The notes: generated from the sequence alone by a model not told the origin. 64,000 nt of DNA from Trichuris trichiura (GCA_037903355.1 JBAJFE010000023.1:744001-808000); one strand, 5' to 3'. Positions 34,501 to 47,182 are shown, numbered from the stretch's first letter. A program made the numbers and translations.

Positions 34501-37500
34501 CCCCAATGCAAATCACGAGATTTGGCTATGACGATGGAAGCTGAATGGATTTTCAAAGAAAAACATCATATACCTAAAGCGGGCAACAACAAACAAACAC
34601 AAGCGTACCTTTGAATTTCATAATCATATGCAACCACGCGGCCGGGTTCACTTTCATCAGTGAATAGGGAACAAACACGACATGCATACCATTAAAGACG
34701 CTCTGAAAAAAGCCCTTTCCATTCAAGCGGCGTTGAAGGGACCCTACCGTAATAATGGAGTGCCAAAGGCCGACCTCTCTTTTGAAGTCCAAAACGCAAA
34801 CCATCGTTTCGCCTGCAAAAAAATAAGACGCGGCAAGTTGTTATGACGAAATAAAAATTTTATCAACAATCAATACCCTCCTTGTATTGGCATGCAGCCG
34901 TTAAAGCCTTGGAATGAGATAGAAGACTTCCATGAGAGACGCATACGCCTTTGACACTGCCTTCCCTGTCGGTCGTATACTGAAGAAAAAAAAAGCAGTA
35001 AAGCGTAATTTTCATTCAAAACCGATGACGTCATACGCGCGCACATGCCTCAAAGGCGAACGTACAAATGGCTAGTAAAAAAATTTGCATAAAAACAAAT
35101 GCCAAGAACGATAATCAGTTGCGTCAACGTATTAATGGAAAGAAATGCTGCGTAGTATTTTACTAACGCGCGGCAATTCTCGACTTCATTGATAACAACC
35201 TCTCAATGGTCACTTTTCATTCATAGTCGAGTAAAATTTTCGTAGCGGCTCAACAGGCAGCGAAGAATACGTACCCCTACGTTAGTAAAAGGTGGAAATG
35301 ATTGGCCCAGTTACGGCGACGCTGATTGCTCAAGTCTAGATCAATTCTGATTGGTCAGTTACCTGTCAATGCTAATCGTCCATTCAATTTAAACTGAAAG
35401 CCTGCCTACTCAAAATTGACCTAGACTTGAGCAATCAGCGTCGCCGTAACTGGGCCAATCATTACCACCCTTTACTTAGGGAAGGGACAGTTCTTATAAA
35501 CCGTAACATATGGTAATTAGGTAACAACAAACATTTTCCAACTTTTCTTCGCAATTGAAACTGAATGCATTTATTTGAAGCTTAAATTAGTTTGAAGTGA
35601 TTCAATCCAGCCTTCCGCCAACGCTTACTGGGCTTAACGCCGGCCGAAAGGCTTTGTCATACTGTAGATTTTGATGCTCAGGTTTAAGCAAGAAAACTTT
35701 CAAAATTGCTCGGCACGCGAACGCGTACGTCGCCGGCTTGAAGCGGGGCAAAAAAGCGACGCGCAACAAACCGTCCGACGGCCTTGTTGATAAAATGTTG
35801 CAACAAAATGAAGCCATAACAAAATTCGGCTCCGATTAAACAACGCGGCGACTAACGAGCGCTTTTTCTTCTTCTTCGTAGCTAAGAAAAGGGCAGAAAT
35901 ACGCCTATACGCAAGTGGGGTATCGAAAAAAAAATTGCGCACGCAAATACGGCTTTTTTGGGGAGATATGCAAATGAGCAAAACCTTTACGCGTTAAAGG
36001 CGAATGACGGTAGGCGCGTTTAGGCAAGAAGATTGTCACCCGCTGACCTAACGCGCCGGTTGGCGCCTCAAAGTTGACCAACTGTTACATGTCGGTTAGA
36101 AAAGCAAATAAACTCTGCCGATGACTCAACATGACGAATGGAAGCGGAGGCGCGGCAAGTCGCGTCATTACAGCAGCAAAGCTTAATGATTGCTTACCTC
36201 AATGTAGGCTACGTGTTCGTCGTCACTTTGCAGCGCTGGGAACCAGTCCTTCGGCACTTTGGACAAGTGATCGGTCGTCAGCCAATTCAACTTTGGCCAA
36301 CCTTCAACAAAACATCGTCGCAACAACTTTTGTCAAAACAATAACGAGAATATACCTTTGAATTCTATAATGTCGCCATTGGCGCTTTTTGGCAAACCTT
36401 TCAGGCACACCTCCGACGTCAGCGCCGCGCATACGCTGCAACTGCCCAGCAGAAAGCCGACTTGCTGTATGCCGCCGTCCTAAGCACAAATGCAAAGACG
36501 TAAAATAAAGTAAGCAATTCAAAAAGCCAACATTTTCCATTACTCGTTTGTTCAGAGGCACTTCTATAAGGACGGGAATAACGTTGGCCAAAAGACAACC
36601 GTAAAAGGCGACCAAAAAACCGGACGGATCGTTGTTTGGGTAAACTAGCGCCACCTACAATTTTTTAAGCTTCAACGAAAAGGCGCGAAAAAAACAATCG
36701 CAATAATTTCTTACTCGACTTCCGGGCAGAAGCATTGGCTCATTCTTGGCGGCCATCTTTGTTAGCAGCATATGAGCAACCTTGACCGCCCTGCTTAGTA
36801 GTTTCCCTTAAAAGGAGAAGAAAAAAAAACAATGCAACGAAAGAAGCGAGAGAGCAAAGGCGGCAAGACCGTATGTAAGGCTCAATACTGGACGTCCCAA
36901 CTGGTCAACTATGGTAGCCATTGGCGATCGGCAATTCGATACCCCGTAGCGTTGTAAAGCGGCCAACAGCGAGCGCGGGAACGAAGGCGACACCTGAACC
37001 GACTCCCCTCTGGCTGGACATATAATTGCGCCTTCGGGTTTGGGCGCCGACGGATCAATCATTTTTGCCATTGCTTTTTTTAAAAAAAATAATAAACATC
37101 TTCGCAAGCTCATATTGTCAATGCAAATTAACATACCTTCCAACTCGGCGTCGTCGTCGTTGTAGTATTCGTGCAACGGCTTCTTCTTTGGCTTCTTAAG
37201 CAAACAACATATATACTGTATATATTACACGCGATAAGAAAGAAAAAAAGACTACCTGCAAAGTGCAGAGCAATTGTTGGATTTTCTGAGATACTTTTGC
37301 CTGCTTTACGCCTATAATCAATACAAACGCGGTAGAAAGATAATAATAATAAAGAAAAGGGAGTAAATAATTACGAGCGTTTTGATAGTCGACTTGACCA
37401 TCTGTAGCATTTTGGTATATTGTTCTTTCGATGGCCGATGCAGAGGTGACGGAGGCGCGTTGACTTGCGATTCTGGCTGACGATATACCGCTGGCACCTC

Positions 37501-40500
37501 GACCTTGCTTGACAAGTATTGCTTGGGCGTCGCTGGTCACATCCGGTGGTGGCGGTAACCGATTGAAATCCGGCTCGTCCGCTGCTGCAAAGAAAAGCTG
37601 ACGACTATGACCACCTTCGTTGGCGGGCATTCGTTATGACGCGTTTGCTTAAGATAAGCTACGGGAATGTCGTCGTTGTCGTCACTCGAATGGGGGCGAC
37701 ATGGTCGTTGCAAAGAAAGTGCGTGACAAGGCGATGGGGGCGGCAAGTAGAAGAGTGTTGTTACCTTTGAATGGACGGTTATTGAGGGCGGACGTCGACG
37801 ACACGGAATTGTTGTTGCCCGTAAATGGATGCTGCCGTTGTTGGCAATTCGAGTTCGAATTGGACGCTGAGATCGCCTTGCAGCTACCGCTGTCTCCGCC
37901 GCTGCTCACCAAGCTGCCCTCTTCGGAGCTCGTCTCTACAAAGAATATCCAAGGTCAACGTTGAAGCATTGACAAATAAACACAAGACGGCTCGCGGTCA
38001 CTAAGCGACCTGTTGTTCAATTGGAAAACAAGAAACCACCTAGTCAAAATGACCATTCCAAACGTGTATGCGCAGCTGTAAAGCCAATAACGACTTGTCA
38101 ACCACTTTCCACCTATTTGCATAAAGAAAACAACAACAATACACGTTCAAGACTTTCGGCTTCGTTTTTAAAAAATCCGTATTCCGACAAGGCTTTAAAA
38201 AAAACAGACGTTATCTAACTTGAAAACGGATTATATGCAAATTTGACGCTAAGGTGCCAACACGAGCTGAAGACGCTTAAAGGGTCGCCTTAGCCTATTG
38301 AAAAAAAATAAATATTCGAAAAGTGGAACTATAAAGGCAAAATAAGTCAATTTGTCAAAACGCGCTTGAAATATGCTGCAAATCTACCGCTAAGGGCGAA
38401 ACGAAGGGATTTTCGAAAAGTGAATTCAAGTGAACCTGCAAATAGAAAAAAAAATAAATGTCATACTGTCATTCAGCTTAGGCGCGGACTCCTTCTCGCT
38501 TTGAAAGTTTGCATATTGACACTAGCGCAAGGCAAAAAGAGATTACGTCTTGCGAGGTGACCATTTCGTATGCAAATTAGCTTACGTCGCTCGGGTGCGC
38601 CGAAGTGGCGGGAATGACCAAACGACAGCTCGTTTTAAAGCGGCGAAAAGCGAAAAGGCGCAGAAGACGAAGCAATGCCGCCGAAAATGCGTAAATAGTC
38701 AATGGGCGACGGAAACAAGAATTTCGCCCGAAGAAAAGCGACCCAAATTTGGAACAACAACGAAGGGACGAACGGCCGGCTCGGGAAAAGTTTAAAGTCT
38801 TTTCATCGCTTCTTATTTTGACGAAAAAAAGGTCAACTCCGTCAGGCTGCGGCAATAGACGCAAGTGGCAACGTTGCTCTCGACCTGAAGCCAACTGCCC
38901 TTATTTGGCATGAAAATAAATAAAAGGCAAAAGCGCGCGATTTAAAGAAACCAACGGACAATAAGGCATTGTCGAGCGAATCGAACAAGCAAAGGAAGCC
39001 GGATTGACGGAAAAACGGTCAAGCGCGCAAAAAACGGGCCTCTCGAAACTGCTTTGGCAGCTGGAAAAATCCACGATGAACTAAATGGCGTAAAAAAAGC
39101 TTCGTTTGCAAAATGCATTCGCATTTCTTGAACAAGGCGCGATTTTTTTAAAAACTGAACCTGCATTTCCGATCAAGCGTACTGTAGCGTAAAAGCAAGG
39201 CTTAATTTCCAGCTGAGCATTGCGCTACAGCTTGCTGGACTAAATTTTTAACAATTTTTAGCGCGGACTACTCAAGGAGAATGCCGCGCAATGCATTCCC
39301 GCCCTTTTTTTTATACCAATCGCGGCAAGGTGAGAATTGAGCTTAAAAATTGCAAAGTTTTGACGCAAGCATGTAGACTCAGTGACTCGGACGCGTAGAA
39401 ATCGGTGGCATTGCAAGTCAGTCGAAAAAACCAGTCGCGCAAGTCAATCCATTGCGACTTCGAGCAACATAGGTATACTGTAGTGATTTTCAAGTACTTT
39501 AAAATTGGTTGTTCAACTTACAAAAGACTAATTGGCAGAGCTCGCAAAAGAGCGCTTTATTAGCCGAAAGCGACAATCGGGCATCCGAAAAGGGAACCAT
39601 CATCAACGCGGTCGTTGCAAGAGGGGAAATTACGAGCTTTATTCAAGGCGCGTTTTCCCATTGATTCGAAAAGCCGGCGTAGTAAGCCGCCATTAACCGC
39701 CGCAAATGAGCGACCGAACGCGCGTGCTACTCGGCGGGGCGATTTGGGGCGGAAAAAAATTTTCCATTCACATTCGGAACGCGGACGGACTTTTGAGCGT
39801 TTGCGACGCGAGTTTCTTGAAACTTCATTGTTCACCGGCCGACAGGTCGACCGACGCGCGGTGGGGCGTTGAAGAGAAAATAACTTCTGCACGGTAGTAA
39901 ATAGCTACTTGGCCACTAAGAGTTTAATAGTGTCGCCAGCTGTGGGTGAGCGCCTCGGGAATGCGCGGCACGTGTTACTCACAAACGTAAGCGCGAAAGA
40001 AGAAGAAAAAAAAGAAGCAAATCTAGTCAATTTCGCATATTTACGAACAGCCTATCCATGCCCGTACCGGGAAGGAAGGTCGATTCAATTGGCCTTAGCC
40101 GCGCGCCTTTGATTCATTAATAAAAAAGGCTTAATGAAGTGGACATAACGGATCAATCAATACACATTAAGCTTAGCCGACTTTCCAACTACGCTCAACT
40201 TAGCCGGATGCGTGGAGTATACGGTTGAAGGCAAGTTAAAAGATCGAAATTTCTTACCGGAAGCCGCCGGTCGTGATGCAGCTCTTTGCGACGCCCTTCT
40301 GATAGGTACAGGAACGGAGGGTGCCTTCTTTTCACGTTGAGAGTAACGAGCCAACGCTTGTTGCACCGCCTCCACTCGGATATCTACAAAGAGAGCAATG
40401 CGCCATTGAAAAACAAGAAATAGAGGTCATTGATAAACATCGTGCTCAAAAGAGCGTATTTCCGCATAATGACAAGATGGGTTCATTCAAGCGAGCAATG

Positions 40501-41235
40501 CTAGCCCAATTGAGAACAACTTGTAGCGTAGGCGTAAAAATGATTATGCTAATAAAGATATGTCAACGAGAAAGAATGAAAAAGTACAGTAGGAAATTTG
40601 CATACCTGAATGAAAGCGACTTTCATCGCGCGTTGCGCGCCGGTGCCTTCGACGTTGAGCTCGCGTGGTTGGACTGGAATTGCCTTAAAATGGAGCTCGT
40701 CATTGTTGTCAGAGAAGGAGAAAAAAAGAGAACGGATGACGAAGCGACAACGGACAGCAGCAGCTACTAACTACTACTACGACTGTTACTAGAGCCTTGC
40801 AAGTTTCTGAAATGATTCTTTTGCAACGCGAATTGTCATTGCAACTTGAAAAGAACATAGTTAACGGACAAGGGCGAGCGCTAGCCATATGACAGTTTTA
40901 TTCGACATGCAATGCAAGCTGCAGGTGCTGGAAATGAATTGACAACAGCGTCAAGTGGTCAAGGTCCTTTTAGCAATTTCCAATACTCCATTAGCGACAT
41001 CCCATTGTTACGACGCGATTGTACACTTTCTTTTTTGTTTTATTTAAAAAGTATAAACAAGAGAAAATGTGAACTGCTTACCGGCGTTGGACGTCAGCGC
41101 AAATTGGGATAAAATTTGATTCTTCTTTTTTTCATAGCCTTTACGCGTTATGTCACCCTCGGAAAGTTCCAAGTCCAATTGGGCCAGTTGATCGCGCACT
41201 TCATGGGGCAGTAACGATAAATCCGCAACGGCCAT
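28555..41235 (-). CDS. DIP2: DIP2 (disco-interacting protein 2), complete 35-exon gene
   Basis: All junctions keep phase, giving 1550 residues (human DIP2A about 1570). Exons: 41235-41082, 40683-40606, 40383-40258, 37935-37765, 37584-37375, 37311-37256, 37194-37137, 37073-36870, 36806-36715, 36654-36544, 36479-36356, 36301-36198, 34979-34877, 34812-34748, 34702-34609, 34540-34421, 34369-34255, 34203-34067, 33925-33789, 33732-33652, 33599-33387, 33341-33243, 33190-33058, 32986-32889, 32833-32753, 31115-30950, 30878-30577, 30505-30375, 30316-30225, 30170-29923, 29858-29739, 29677-29603, 29542-29365, 29310-29187, 28807-28555. An N-terminal DMAP1-binding domain (LAQLDLELSEGDITRKGYE) precedes two adenylate-forming domains (VALVYPNNDP, PLGGIHVSET; VALIFAPGVEL, GMRYHPIDIETS). 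The C-terminus VVIVDPG..DQLDPIYVAYNM is diagnostic. DIP2 proteins act in lipid (diacylglycerol) metabolism and neuronal development. Exons 4-5 are the least conserved; donors of exons 8 and 24 are weak. Confidence 0.97.
31301..32265. repeat. tandem array of a palindrome-ended MITE, 311-bp period, in a DIP2 intron
   Basis: TAGATGTCGCCACTG starts at 31301, 31612, 31923 and 32234: three units with an exact 311-bp period, plus a partial fourth. Each unit begins TGTAGATGTCGCCACTGTAG and ends with its near reverse complement (CTACAGTAGCGACATCTACA), followed by a linker of about 25 bp with GGACAAAGTGGGTCC. A related degraded end lies at about 31193. Units differ by only a few percent. The array sits in the 1.6-kb intron between 32752 and 31116. 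Confidence 0.88.
35275..35487. mobile_element. foldback MITE in a DIP2 intron
   Basis: The arms of about 57 bp are near-perfect inverted copies: left about 35281-35340 (GATTGGCCCAGTTACGGCG..) and right about 35415-35478. A shorter partial match extends to both outer edges (CCCCTACG / CTTAGGGAAGGG). The loop is about 75 bp. It lies in the intron between 36197 and 34980. No transposase. Confidence 0.8.
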
Positions 41236-42960
41236 CGGTCATTGTACTTCAACCTATTGCGGCATAGAATTATAGCAATTTTTTCGCCGCGGCGGCGGCA
41301 GTGCGCACCCGTCGGCGCGGGCAAACAAAAGTTGACAAAGAAAGCGTGCAAAATATTCGGCCATCATTTGCGGAAACGACCGAAAGACGAGCGAGAAGAA
41401 TCACGCGGGAGACGAAGCCAACTTGGAGACGCATTGAAGAAAAAAACATTCTAGCCAAATTGCTAAACAAAATTCCAAAGATTGCAACGGCTAAACGCTA
41501 ACTGGACAACAACGAACATTGTCGGCGGACGGCGCAGCTGGTTATACAGACCAGGAAAGGGAGGTTCTACATACAGTAGGATAAATGATTTTCATGGTTG
41601 ACATTGAAAAAGCGCCAGTTGACGTTGATGCGCCTCCGGAAAAAGCGATTCAACTGTAGGCATTGCCTAGGCATTTTTAATAAATAAAAAAAATTATATG
41701 ATCATTTTCTACGTTAGCAAAATTTAAAAGCTTAATTTCTAAGCATGTTAAAAAGTGGTTGTAGCCAAGTCGCATGGTGAATTCGCAGAATTAAAGCTGC
41801 CAAGATTTTTTTAGCGTACTCATAAAGGCGGGAGAGCAAGAGTCTGACGGTGAGGCGTTAGTGCATTGCTTGGAACTGCGCAGCAAGGATTTGGCCTGAA
41901 AATTTTTTTCGGCAATTCATTTTTCGTACGTTTTATACTGTTGAGCTTTGTCCGTTTTGTAATAAACGTTTGGCTTGGCGCGTCAGGCTAGCAGCACGTC
42001 GGCCCTGCTTGATCAACGTAGCTTAATTTATATCAACGGAAAATATTTTCGAAATGTTTCTTGCGCTTTATCCGACTTTTCTACAATGATTCAATAATTT
42101 TCCTTTGTTCGGTAACATCGGAATTTTACGCTGCACTTCTTTGAAGCAATGCGCTGTGCTACAGTACTCATGTATAATGCGCAGGTTGTTTTGCACCAGA
42201 TTTTTCTTCTTTATTCAAATTACGCCAGCTAAAGCCCGCTGAACTAGAAGACGCTGCTCAAACTGTTCTAATAAGACGATGGAATAGAAATGCAAGAATG
42301 GCACTCGTCTTGGCGAAGAAAGCAAAAGCAAAAGACTGTTCAACATTCCGCTTTGGCAGCTTCGCAACTCGCGCATGTTTTTAGTGTTGACGGCCGGCGC
42401 ACGTTCGGTCATTCCTTTTTGGGCAGAAACTACCTTCCATTCGCACTTGCTGCTGCTCTGTGTACGTTGCGGATTCAAATTTTATCAAAACCAAGCAACA
42501 GCAGACGTACTAAACGTCTTTGGTCGTTCCCGCCAACAAGATAAACTCAAAGTGGTGTAATAGAGCAGTTTTTGCAACGGTAATGAAGGAAAATAATCTA
42601 AACAATTACCGTGCGCGTAAGACGCATAGTTGGTCGGTGATAATGGCGGTTTCAAGTGGGAAATTCTAAAAGCTTAATCACTAATACAATTTTCATTGAA
42701 GCGAGTAACGTACTGCCTTTTAAGCTGTCTAAAATAGAGTACGCGTATTCTATCCACAAATTCAGCTTCTCATACGTAAAATTCCATGGCATCAATGTTT
42801 AAACGAAATTTGTAGCCTTCTCGGCGTTGTTTCAAGAAGTAAACTTGCGAGTTGCGTTGTTTTTCCGAGGAAAGCACTTTCATTAAAGAAAAATTTATTT
42901 CGGGCCCCTTATTCTACTACCCGCAGACAACACAGTAACAATGACTAAGCTAATAATAGC
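41236..42960. other. intergenic upstream of DIP2
   Basis: Presumably includes the DIP2 promoter. A frame at 42375-42560 follows an acceptor-like TTTTTAG but matches nothing recognisable. Two ACCTG..TACTGTA-type motifs occur at about 41572 and 42160. Confidence 0.4.

Positions 42961-43023
<63 letters not shown>
42961..43023. repeat. (AAT)n microsatellite, left of LTR element
   Basis: An uninterrupted AAT trinucleotide tract runs directly into the 5' LTR. Confidence 0.95.
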
Positions 43024-43159
43024 TGTAGCGGAGCGACAAAATATCGTATCATGCGTTGACCTGTGAATCTAGAACGGAATACGGTATTCGGTAGTTAGTG
43101 CGTGCGAGGGTTGTGCGAGTAAAAGTTGCGCTATAGTTCGTCTGTTCGGATCTGCTACA
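43024..43159 (+). repeat. 5' LTR (136 bp)
   Basis: Starts TGTAGCGGAGCGAC and ends GGATCTGCTACA. Identical to the 3' copy by eye. Confidence 0.97.
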
Positions 43160-43161
43160 TT

Positions 43162-43171
43162 TGGTGACCCG
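43162..43171 (+). promoter_or_regulatory. primer-binding site (tRNA-Trp type)
   Basis: TGGTGACCCG begins two bases after the 5' LTR and is complementary to a tRNA 3' end of the form GGGTCACCA, as in tRNA-Trp. Confidence 0.8.
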
Positions 43172-43178
43172 TTCACTC

Positions 43179-43970
43179 ATGGACCCCTCACCCACACCCA
43201 ATCCGCACGTGATAGCAGCGGTCGCGGTCAAGCTTCCCACCTTCTGGCCACACAACGCCAAGCTGTGGTTTGCGCAGGCGGAAGCGCAGTTCGTTCTTGG
43301 CCGCATCACCGCCTCCTCGACGAAATTTTATCATACCATAGCCTCGCTGAACGAGACCGTGACAGCAGAGGTAGAGGACCTCTTGGAACCTCAAGGCGAC
43401 CACCCGTACGAACACTTGAAGCAGAAGCTGTTGGAAAGATTTGCCGCTACGGAAGAACAATGTTTCCGCACTCTTGCAGATGACTCACCGCTTGGCGATC
43501 GCCGCCCGACGCAGTTGCTCCGCGAAATGCGCCACGCAGCTGCAGGCGTCGTTGACGTTGACAGCTCATTCTTTCGGCAGCTGTTTCTGCATCGATTGCC
43601 ACCTAACGTCCAGCTTGTGCTTAAGGCGTTCCGCACAGCTACTATCGACGAGTTGGCCCGTGCGGCTGATGATATTCTTCCCATGGAGAACCCCGTAAAC
43701 ATCGTCACAGCTACGAACGCGACTGTCGATTCACCGACGCTACAAGAGCTGCGAGACGAAATACAGGACCTTCGACAGCAGTTGCGCTGGCTCACAGTCG
43801 ATCCTTCCCGATCCCGCCGCGAGCGCGCCGGGCCCTCCAGCTCATCGCCATCACAGCGCGCCGCTCGTCGATCATCATTTTCATCGCCCCCCACTGTCTG
43901 CTACTTTCATCGCAAATTTGGCCAACGTGCTCGTCGCTGCCGCCCGCCCTGCTCTTTTTCGGGAAACTAA
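43179..43970 (+). CDS. gag: Gag of the LTR retrotransposon
   Basis: 263 residues from the first ATG, 19 bp after the 5' LTR. The capsid-like N-terminal part ([30 protein letters not shown]) matches Ty3-type Gag of CsRn1-like elements. The C-terminus has a variant zinc knuckle, C-x3-H-x3-G-x5-C-x3-C ([18 protein letters not shown]), instead of the usual CCHC. The frame ends at TAA 43968-43970, directly after a slippery heptamer. Gag forms the intracellular particle that packages the element RNA. Confidence 0.93.
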   Translation: MDPSPTPNPHVIAAVAVKLPTFWPHNAKLWFAQAEAQFVLGRITASSTKFYHTIASLNETVTAEVEDLLEPQGDHPYEHLKQKLLERFAATEEQCFRTLADDSPLGDRRPTQLLREMRHAAAGVVDVDSSFFRQLFLHRLPPNVQLVLKAFRTATIDELARAADDILPMENPVNIVTATNATVDSPTLQELRDEIQDLRQQLRWLTVDPSRSRRERAGPSSSSPSQRAARRSSFSSPPTVCYFHRKFGQRARRCRPPCSFSGN

Positions 43971-44004
43971 CTCGCCGGACCCTCCAGGCGGTAGAGAGTC
44001 CGGC
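43961..44004 (+). promoter_or_regulatory. programmed -1 frameshift signal at the gag-pol junction
   Basis: The heptamer G GGA AAC (43961-43967) is in the X XXY YYZ register of the gag frame. A 6-nt spacer follows (43968-43973, containing the gag stop). A perfect 7-bp stem GCCGGAC (43974-43980) / GTCCGGC (43998-44004) closes a 17-nt loop. After a -1 slip the reading frame is open into protease. The function is inferred, but all three parts match the known model. Confidence 0.8.
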
Positions 44005-47000
44005 ATCTTCATACAACCGCCAACTTTTTTTCATTCAAGACAAACGATCAAAGATAAAATTTTTGGTCGACACTGGATCGCAAGTCAGCGTATTACCCAT
44101 GCAGTCTCGACTATTTTATCAACAACGACAACCCGATCCAACGACACTACTCGCCGCTAATGGTACCCGCGTGCCGACATTTGGTACCTGTAAGCTTATC
44201 GTTGATTTCGGCATGGGTTCCCCGTTCAAATGGTCTTTTCTCATTGCTAGTGTCCGTTACCCAATCCTGGGTGCTGATTTCTTCCGCCATTTCAATCTCC
44301 TCGTCGACGTCAAACGCAAACAGCTCATCAATGCCAAAACGTACGCTCATATAACATGCACGCCACTGCAGGATAATCTTATCGGCTATACAGGCGCTCT
44401 TCGGCGAGCAGACAGTCGCGCACACATGATTTTAGCCCGCTTCCCACAACTCACTTCGTGCACAACTGCTGCTGAGCCGGTTCGTCATACAGTGCAGCAT
44501 CGTATTATCACTTTTGGACCGCCCGTTTTCAGCCGTCCACGACGGTTGCCACCACAGAAGTTACGAGCTGCCAAACAAGAATTCGATACTATGCTACGGT
44601 TAGGGATCATTCGACCCTCCAGCAGTAGCTGGGCGTCGCCGCTCCATATGGTACCCAAGAAACAGCCAGATACTTGGCGCCCTTGCGGCGATTATCGAAA
44701 GCTGAATAACGTCACAAAACCAGACAGGTATCCAATACCGAATCTCAATGATTTCGCCTCACAGTTGCACGGCAGATCTATATTTTCGAAACTCGACTTG
44801 GTCCGCGCGTACCAACAGATTCCCGTTCATCATAGAGACGTACCTAAGACAGCAATAACGACACCTTTCGGTTTGTACGAGTACCTCCGCATGCCCTTCG
44901 GTTTGCGAAATGCCGCTCAAACTTTTCAAAGGTTCATGGACGAAGTCACACGAGGACTTGACTTCTGTTTCGTTTACTTAGATGATATACTCGTGGCCAG
45001 CAAAACGACACGAGAGCACGACGCGCATTTGGAGACACTTTTTCGTCGTTTAGCCCAGTACGGGGTTAAGCTCAACCCCGACAAATGCCTCTTCCACGTA
45101 TCAAGCCTGGCCTTCCTCGGTTTTCAGTTGTCACCTACCGGTATCCGTCCACTTCAGGAAAAAGTAGACGTCATCCAGCGTTTCCCCCCTCCGACTAACA
45201 TGAAGGAACTGCGACGTTTCCTCGGGTGTATAAACTTTTACCGTCGATTTATTCCTAATGCCGCTGCTTTGTTAGCCCCTTTGGAACGACTGATTTCGTC
45301 ACAACCTGACAAACAAACAATTCACTTGTCATCTGAAGACCGTCATGCCTTCGAACGCGTCAAGCAAGCTTTGGCAGATGCAGTTCTGCTGACGCATCCG
45401 GCTGATGGCGCCCCGCTAGCATTGGTAGTCGACGCCAGCGATAATGCCGCAGGTGCGGTTCTCCAACAAAAGGTGCACGGCCAATGGACCCCGCTGTCAT
45501 TCTTTTCCCGACGTTTCCAACAACGGGAGACACGGTACAGCGCCTTTGGCCGAGAGCTTCTGGCTGTCTATTCAGCGATCCGGCACTTTCGTTACCTTTT
45601 AGAAGGGCGCCAGTTTACCGTATGGACGGATCACAAGCCGCTAGTGCAAGCGTTAAAGCGCGGTGCCGGAATGCATTGTTCACGTGAGGTCAGGCAACTA
45701 GATTACATTACCTCTTTCACCAGTGACGTCAGGCATATCAAAGGCAAAAATAACGCGGTGGCCGATGCTTTGTCCAGAGTGTCAGTCCATGCATTGTCCT
45801 CTATCCTTGACTCCGCCGACCTTAAGGTTTTAGCCGCAGAACAGGTGGGTGATGCAGAGCTGCAACAACTGCAAAACAGCTCTACGTTGCGCATGACCCA
45901 GGTTGAAGTTCCGCATTTGAATGTCACGCTGTGGTGTGATTTGTCCCACGACCGGGTTCGCCCATTTGTACCAGCATCGTTGCGTCGAAAGATTTTCTCC
46001 ACGTTACATTCGCCATCTCACCCGGGTATTCGAGCGACTCGCCGTTTAATTACGCAACATTACATTTGGCCTGCGATGAATCGCGACATAGCTCACATGG
46101 TAAGAAGTTGCGACATGTGTCAGCGTATAAAAATTCAGCGTCACACAAAGGCGCCGCCAACTGTTTTCAACGTACCTGATCGCCGGTTCGACCACGTACA
46201 TTTAGACCTCGTTGGACCGTTACCGCAATGCCGCGGATGTTCATATCTCGTTACCATGGTCGATCGTTTCACGCGGTGGCCTGAGGTTGTTCCGATAAAG
46301 GACGCGACTGCCGTCACTGTTGCCCGAGCCTTCTTGTCTACTTGGATCTCCAGGTTTGGCGTTCCCGCCGTTGTCACCACGGATCAAGGCAAACAGTTCC
46401 AGAGCTCGTTTTGGCACGAACTGACGTCCTTGCTGGGCGTAAAATTGGCACCAACTACGGCATACCACCCTCAATCGAATGGGCTCGTTGAGAGGTTGCA
46501 CCGCCAGTTGAAATGCGCGTTAACGGCTCACGTGCAAGCCTCCCGCCCCTGGGTAGATGCCTTACCTCTGGTGTTGCTCGGACTCCGCACGGCTGTTAAA
46601 GAAGACTTGCGGCATGCGCCGGCTGAGTTAGTCTTTGGTTCCCCATTACGACTCCCCGGCGTTTTCTTCAGTCAAATATCGGCCCGCAGTAATGTAGCGG
46701 AACACAGCGACGAGCTACAACTGTTTTTCGACTCCATCCGACCGCCCCCCACGCGACGACAGCGAAGTCATGGATGGTTCGTGCCTAAGGAGTTGCATGA
46801 CTGTACGCACGTTTTCCTGCGTCACGACGCCCCGCGTCCACCATTGTCACCAACCTTTGACGGACCGTACAGGGTGACGGCGAGAACGGCGAAGACGGTT
46901 ACGATCATGCAAAACGGCAAGCTAAAAACCGTCTCCATCGACAGGGTCAAGCCCGCCTTCATTGACCCACACTACGAGGCGCCGAAGCGGCAGGTTCGTT

Positions 47001-47029
47001 TCGCTTCTACAGTCGAATTCATCCGGTGA
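43964..47029 (+). CDS. pol: Pol polyprotein (protease, RT, RNase H, integrase), -1 frame
   Basis: Continues Gag by a -1 shift; there is no suitable ATG near its start. In order: aspartic protease with DTG at 44069-44077 ([11 protein letters not shown]); reverse transcriptase with YLDD at 44975-44986 and [15 protein letters not shown]; RNase H ([13 protein letters not shown]); integrase with the HHCC finger ([15 protein letters not shown]) and DDE residues near 46204, 46382 and 46490; and a C-terminal GPY-type segment. About 1020 codons run without a stop. The catalytic residues I checked (DTG, YLDD, DDE) are present, so the copy could be autonomous. No chromodomain is seen. Confidence 0.95.
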   Translation, partial: KLTRRTLQAVESPASSYNRQLFFIQDKRSKIKFLVDTGSQVSVLPMQSRLFYQQRQPDPTTLLAANGTRVPTFGTCKLIVDFGMGSPFKWSFLIASVRYPILGADFFRHFNLLVDVKRKQLINAKTYAHITCTPLQDNLIGYTGALRRADSRAHMILARFPQLTSCTTAAEPVRHTVQHRIITFGPPVFSRPRRLPPQKLRAAKQEFDTMLRLGIIRPSSSSWASPLHMVPKKQPDTWRPCGDYRKLNNVTKPDRYPIPNLNDFASQLHGRSIFSKLDLVRAYQQIPVHHRDVPKTAITTPFGLYEYLRMPFGLRNAAQTFQRFMDEVTRGLDFCFVYLDDILVASKTTREHDAHLETLFRRLAQYGVKLNPDKCLFHVSSLAFLGFQLSPTGIRPLQEKVDVIQRFPPPTNMKELRRFLGCINFYRRFIPNAAALLAPLERLISSQPDKQTIHLSSEDRHAFERVKQALADAVLLTHPADGAPLALVVDASDNAAGAVLQQKVHGQWTPLSFFSRRFQQRETRYSAFGRELLAVYSAIRHFRYLLEGRQFTVWTDHKPLVQALKRGAGMHCSREVRQLDYITSFTSDVRHIKGKNNAVADALSRVSVHALSSILDSADLKVLAAEQVGDAELQQLQNSSTLRMTQVEVPHLNVTLWCDLSHDRVRPFVPASLRRKIFSTLHSPSHPGIRATRRLITQHYIWPAMNRDIAHMVRSCDMCQRIKIQRHTKAPPTVFNVPDRRFDHVHLDLVGPLPQCRGCSYLVTMVDRFTRWPEVVPIKDATAVTVARAFLSTWISRFGVPAVVTTDQGKQFQSSFWHELTSLLGVKLAPTTAYHPQSNGLVERLHRQLKCALTAHVQASRPWVDALPLVLLGLRTAVKEDLRHAPAELVFGSPLRLPGVFFSQISARSNVAEHSDELQLFFDSIRPPPTRRQRSHGWFVPKELHDCTHVFLRHDAPRPPLSPTFDGPYRVTARTAKTVTIMQNGKLKTVSIDRVKPAFIDPHYEAPKRQVRFASTVEFIR

Positions 47030-47046
47030 ATTCTGGAGGGAGGCTG
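47030..47046 (+). promoter_or_regulatory. polypurine tract
   Basis: GGAGGGAGGC lies directly upstream of the 3' LTR, the usual site for plus-strand priming. Confidence 0.7.
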
Positions 47047-47182
47047 TGTAGCGGAGCGACAAAATATCGTATCATGCGTTGACCTGTGAATCTAGAACGG
47101 AATACGGTATTCGGTAGTTAGTGCGTGCGAGGGTTGTGCGAGTAAAAGTTGCGCTATAGTTCGTCTGTTCGGATCTGCTACA
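47047..47182 (+). repeat. 3' LTR (136 bp)
   Basis: Identical to the 5' LTR; followed at once by TAATAATAAT. Confidence 0.97.

Larger units (their letters stand above)
43024..47182 (+). mobile_element. Ty3-type LTR retrotransposon, CsRn1-like, apparently intact
   Basis: A complete 4159-bp element: two 136-bp LTRs that read identically (43024-43159, 47047-47182), each TG..CA; a primer-binding site complementary to tRNA-Trp; gag; pol in the -1 frame with protease, reverse transcriptase, RNase H and integrase; and a purine-rich tract before the 3' LTR. The CHCC-type Gag finger with a tRNA-Trp primer site is the known signature of the CsRn1 clade. Flanking TAAT is compatible with a 4-bp target duplication but lies in (AAT)n, so it cannot be proven. 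Identical LTRs and unbroken frames imply recent insertion. Confidence 0.96.

Noticed and set aside
37196..37630. 144-codon minus-strand frame treated as one exon
   Set aside because: Only 37584-37375 and 37311-37256 fit DIP2; the rest is intron read-through.
42215..42560. Overlapping frames on both strands near 42.3 kb
   Set aside because: No recognisable domain and inconsistent splice context.
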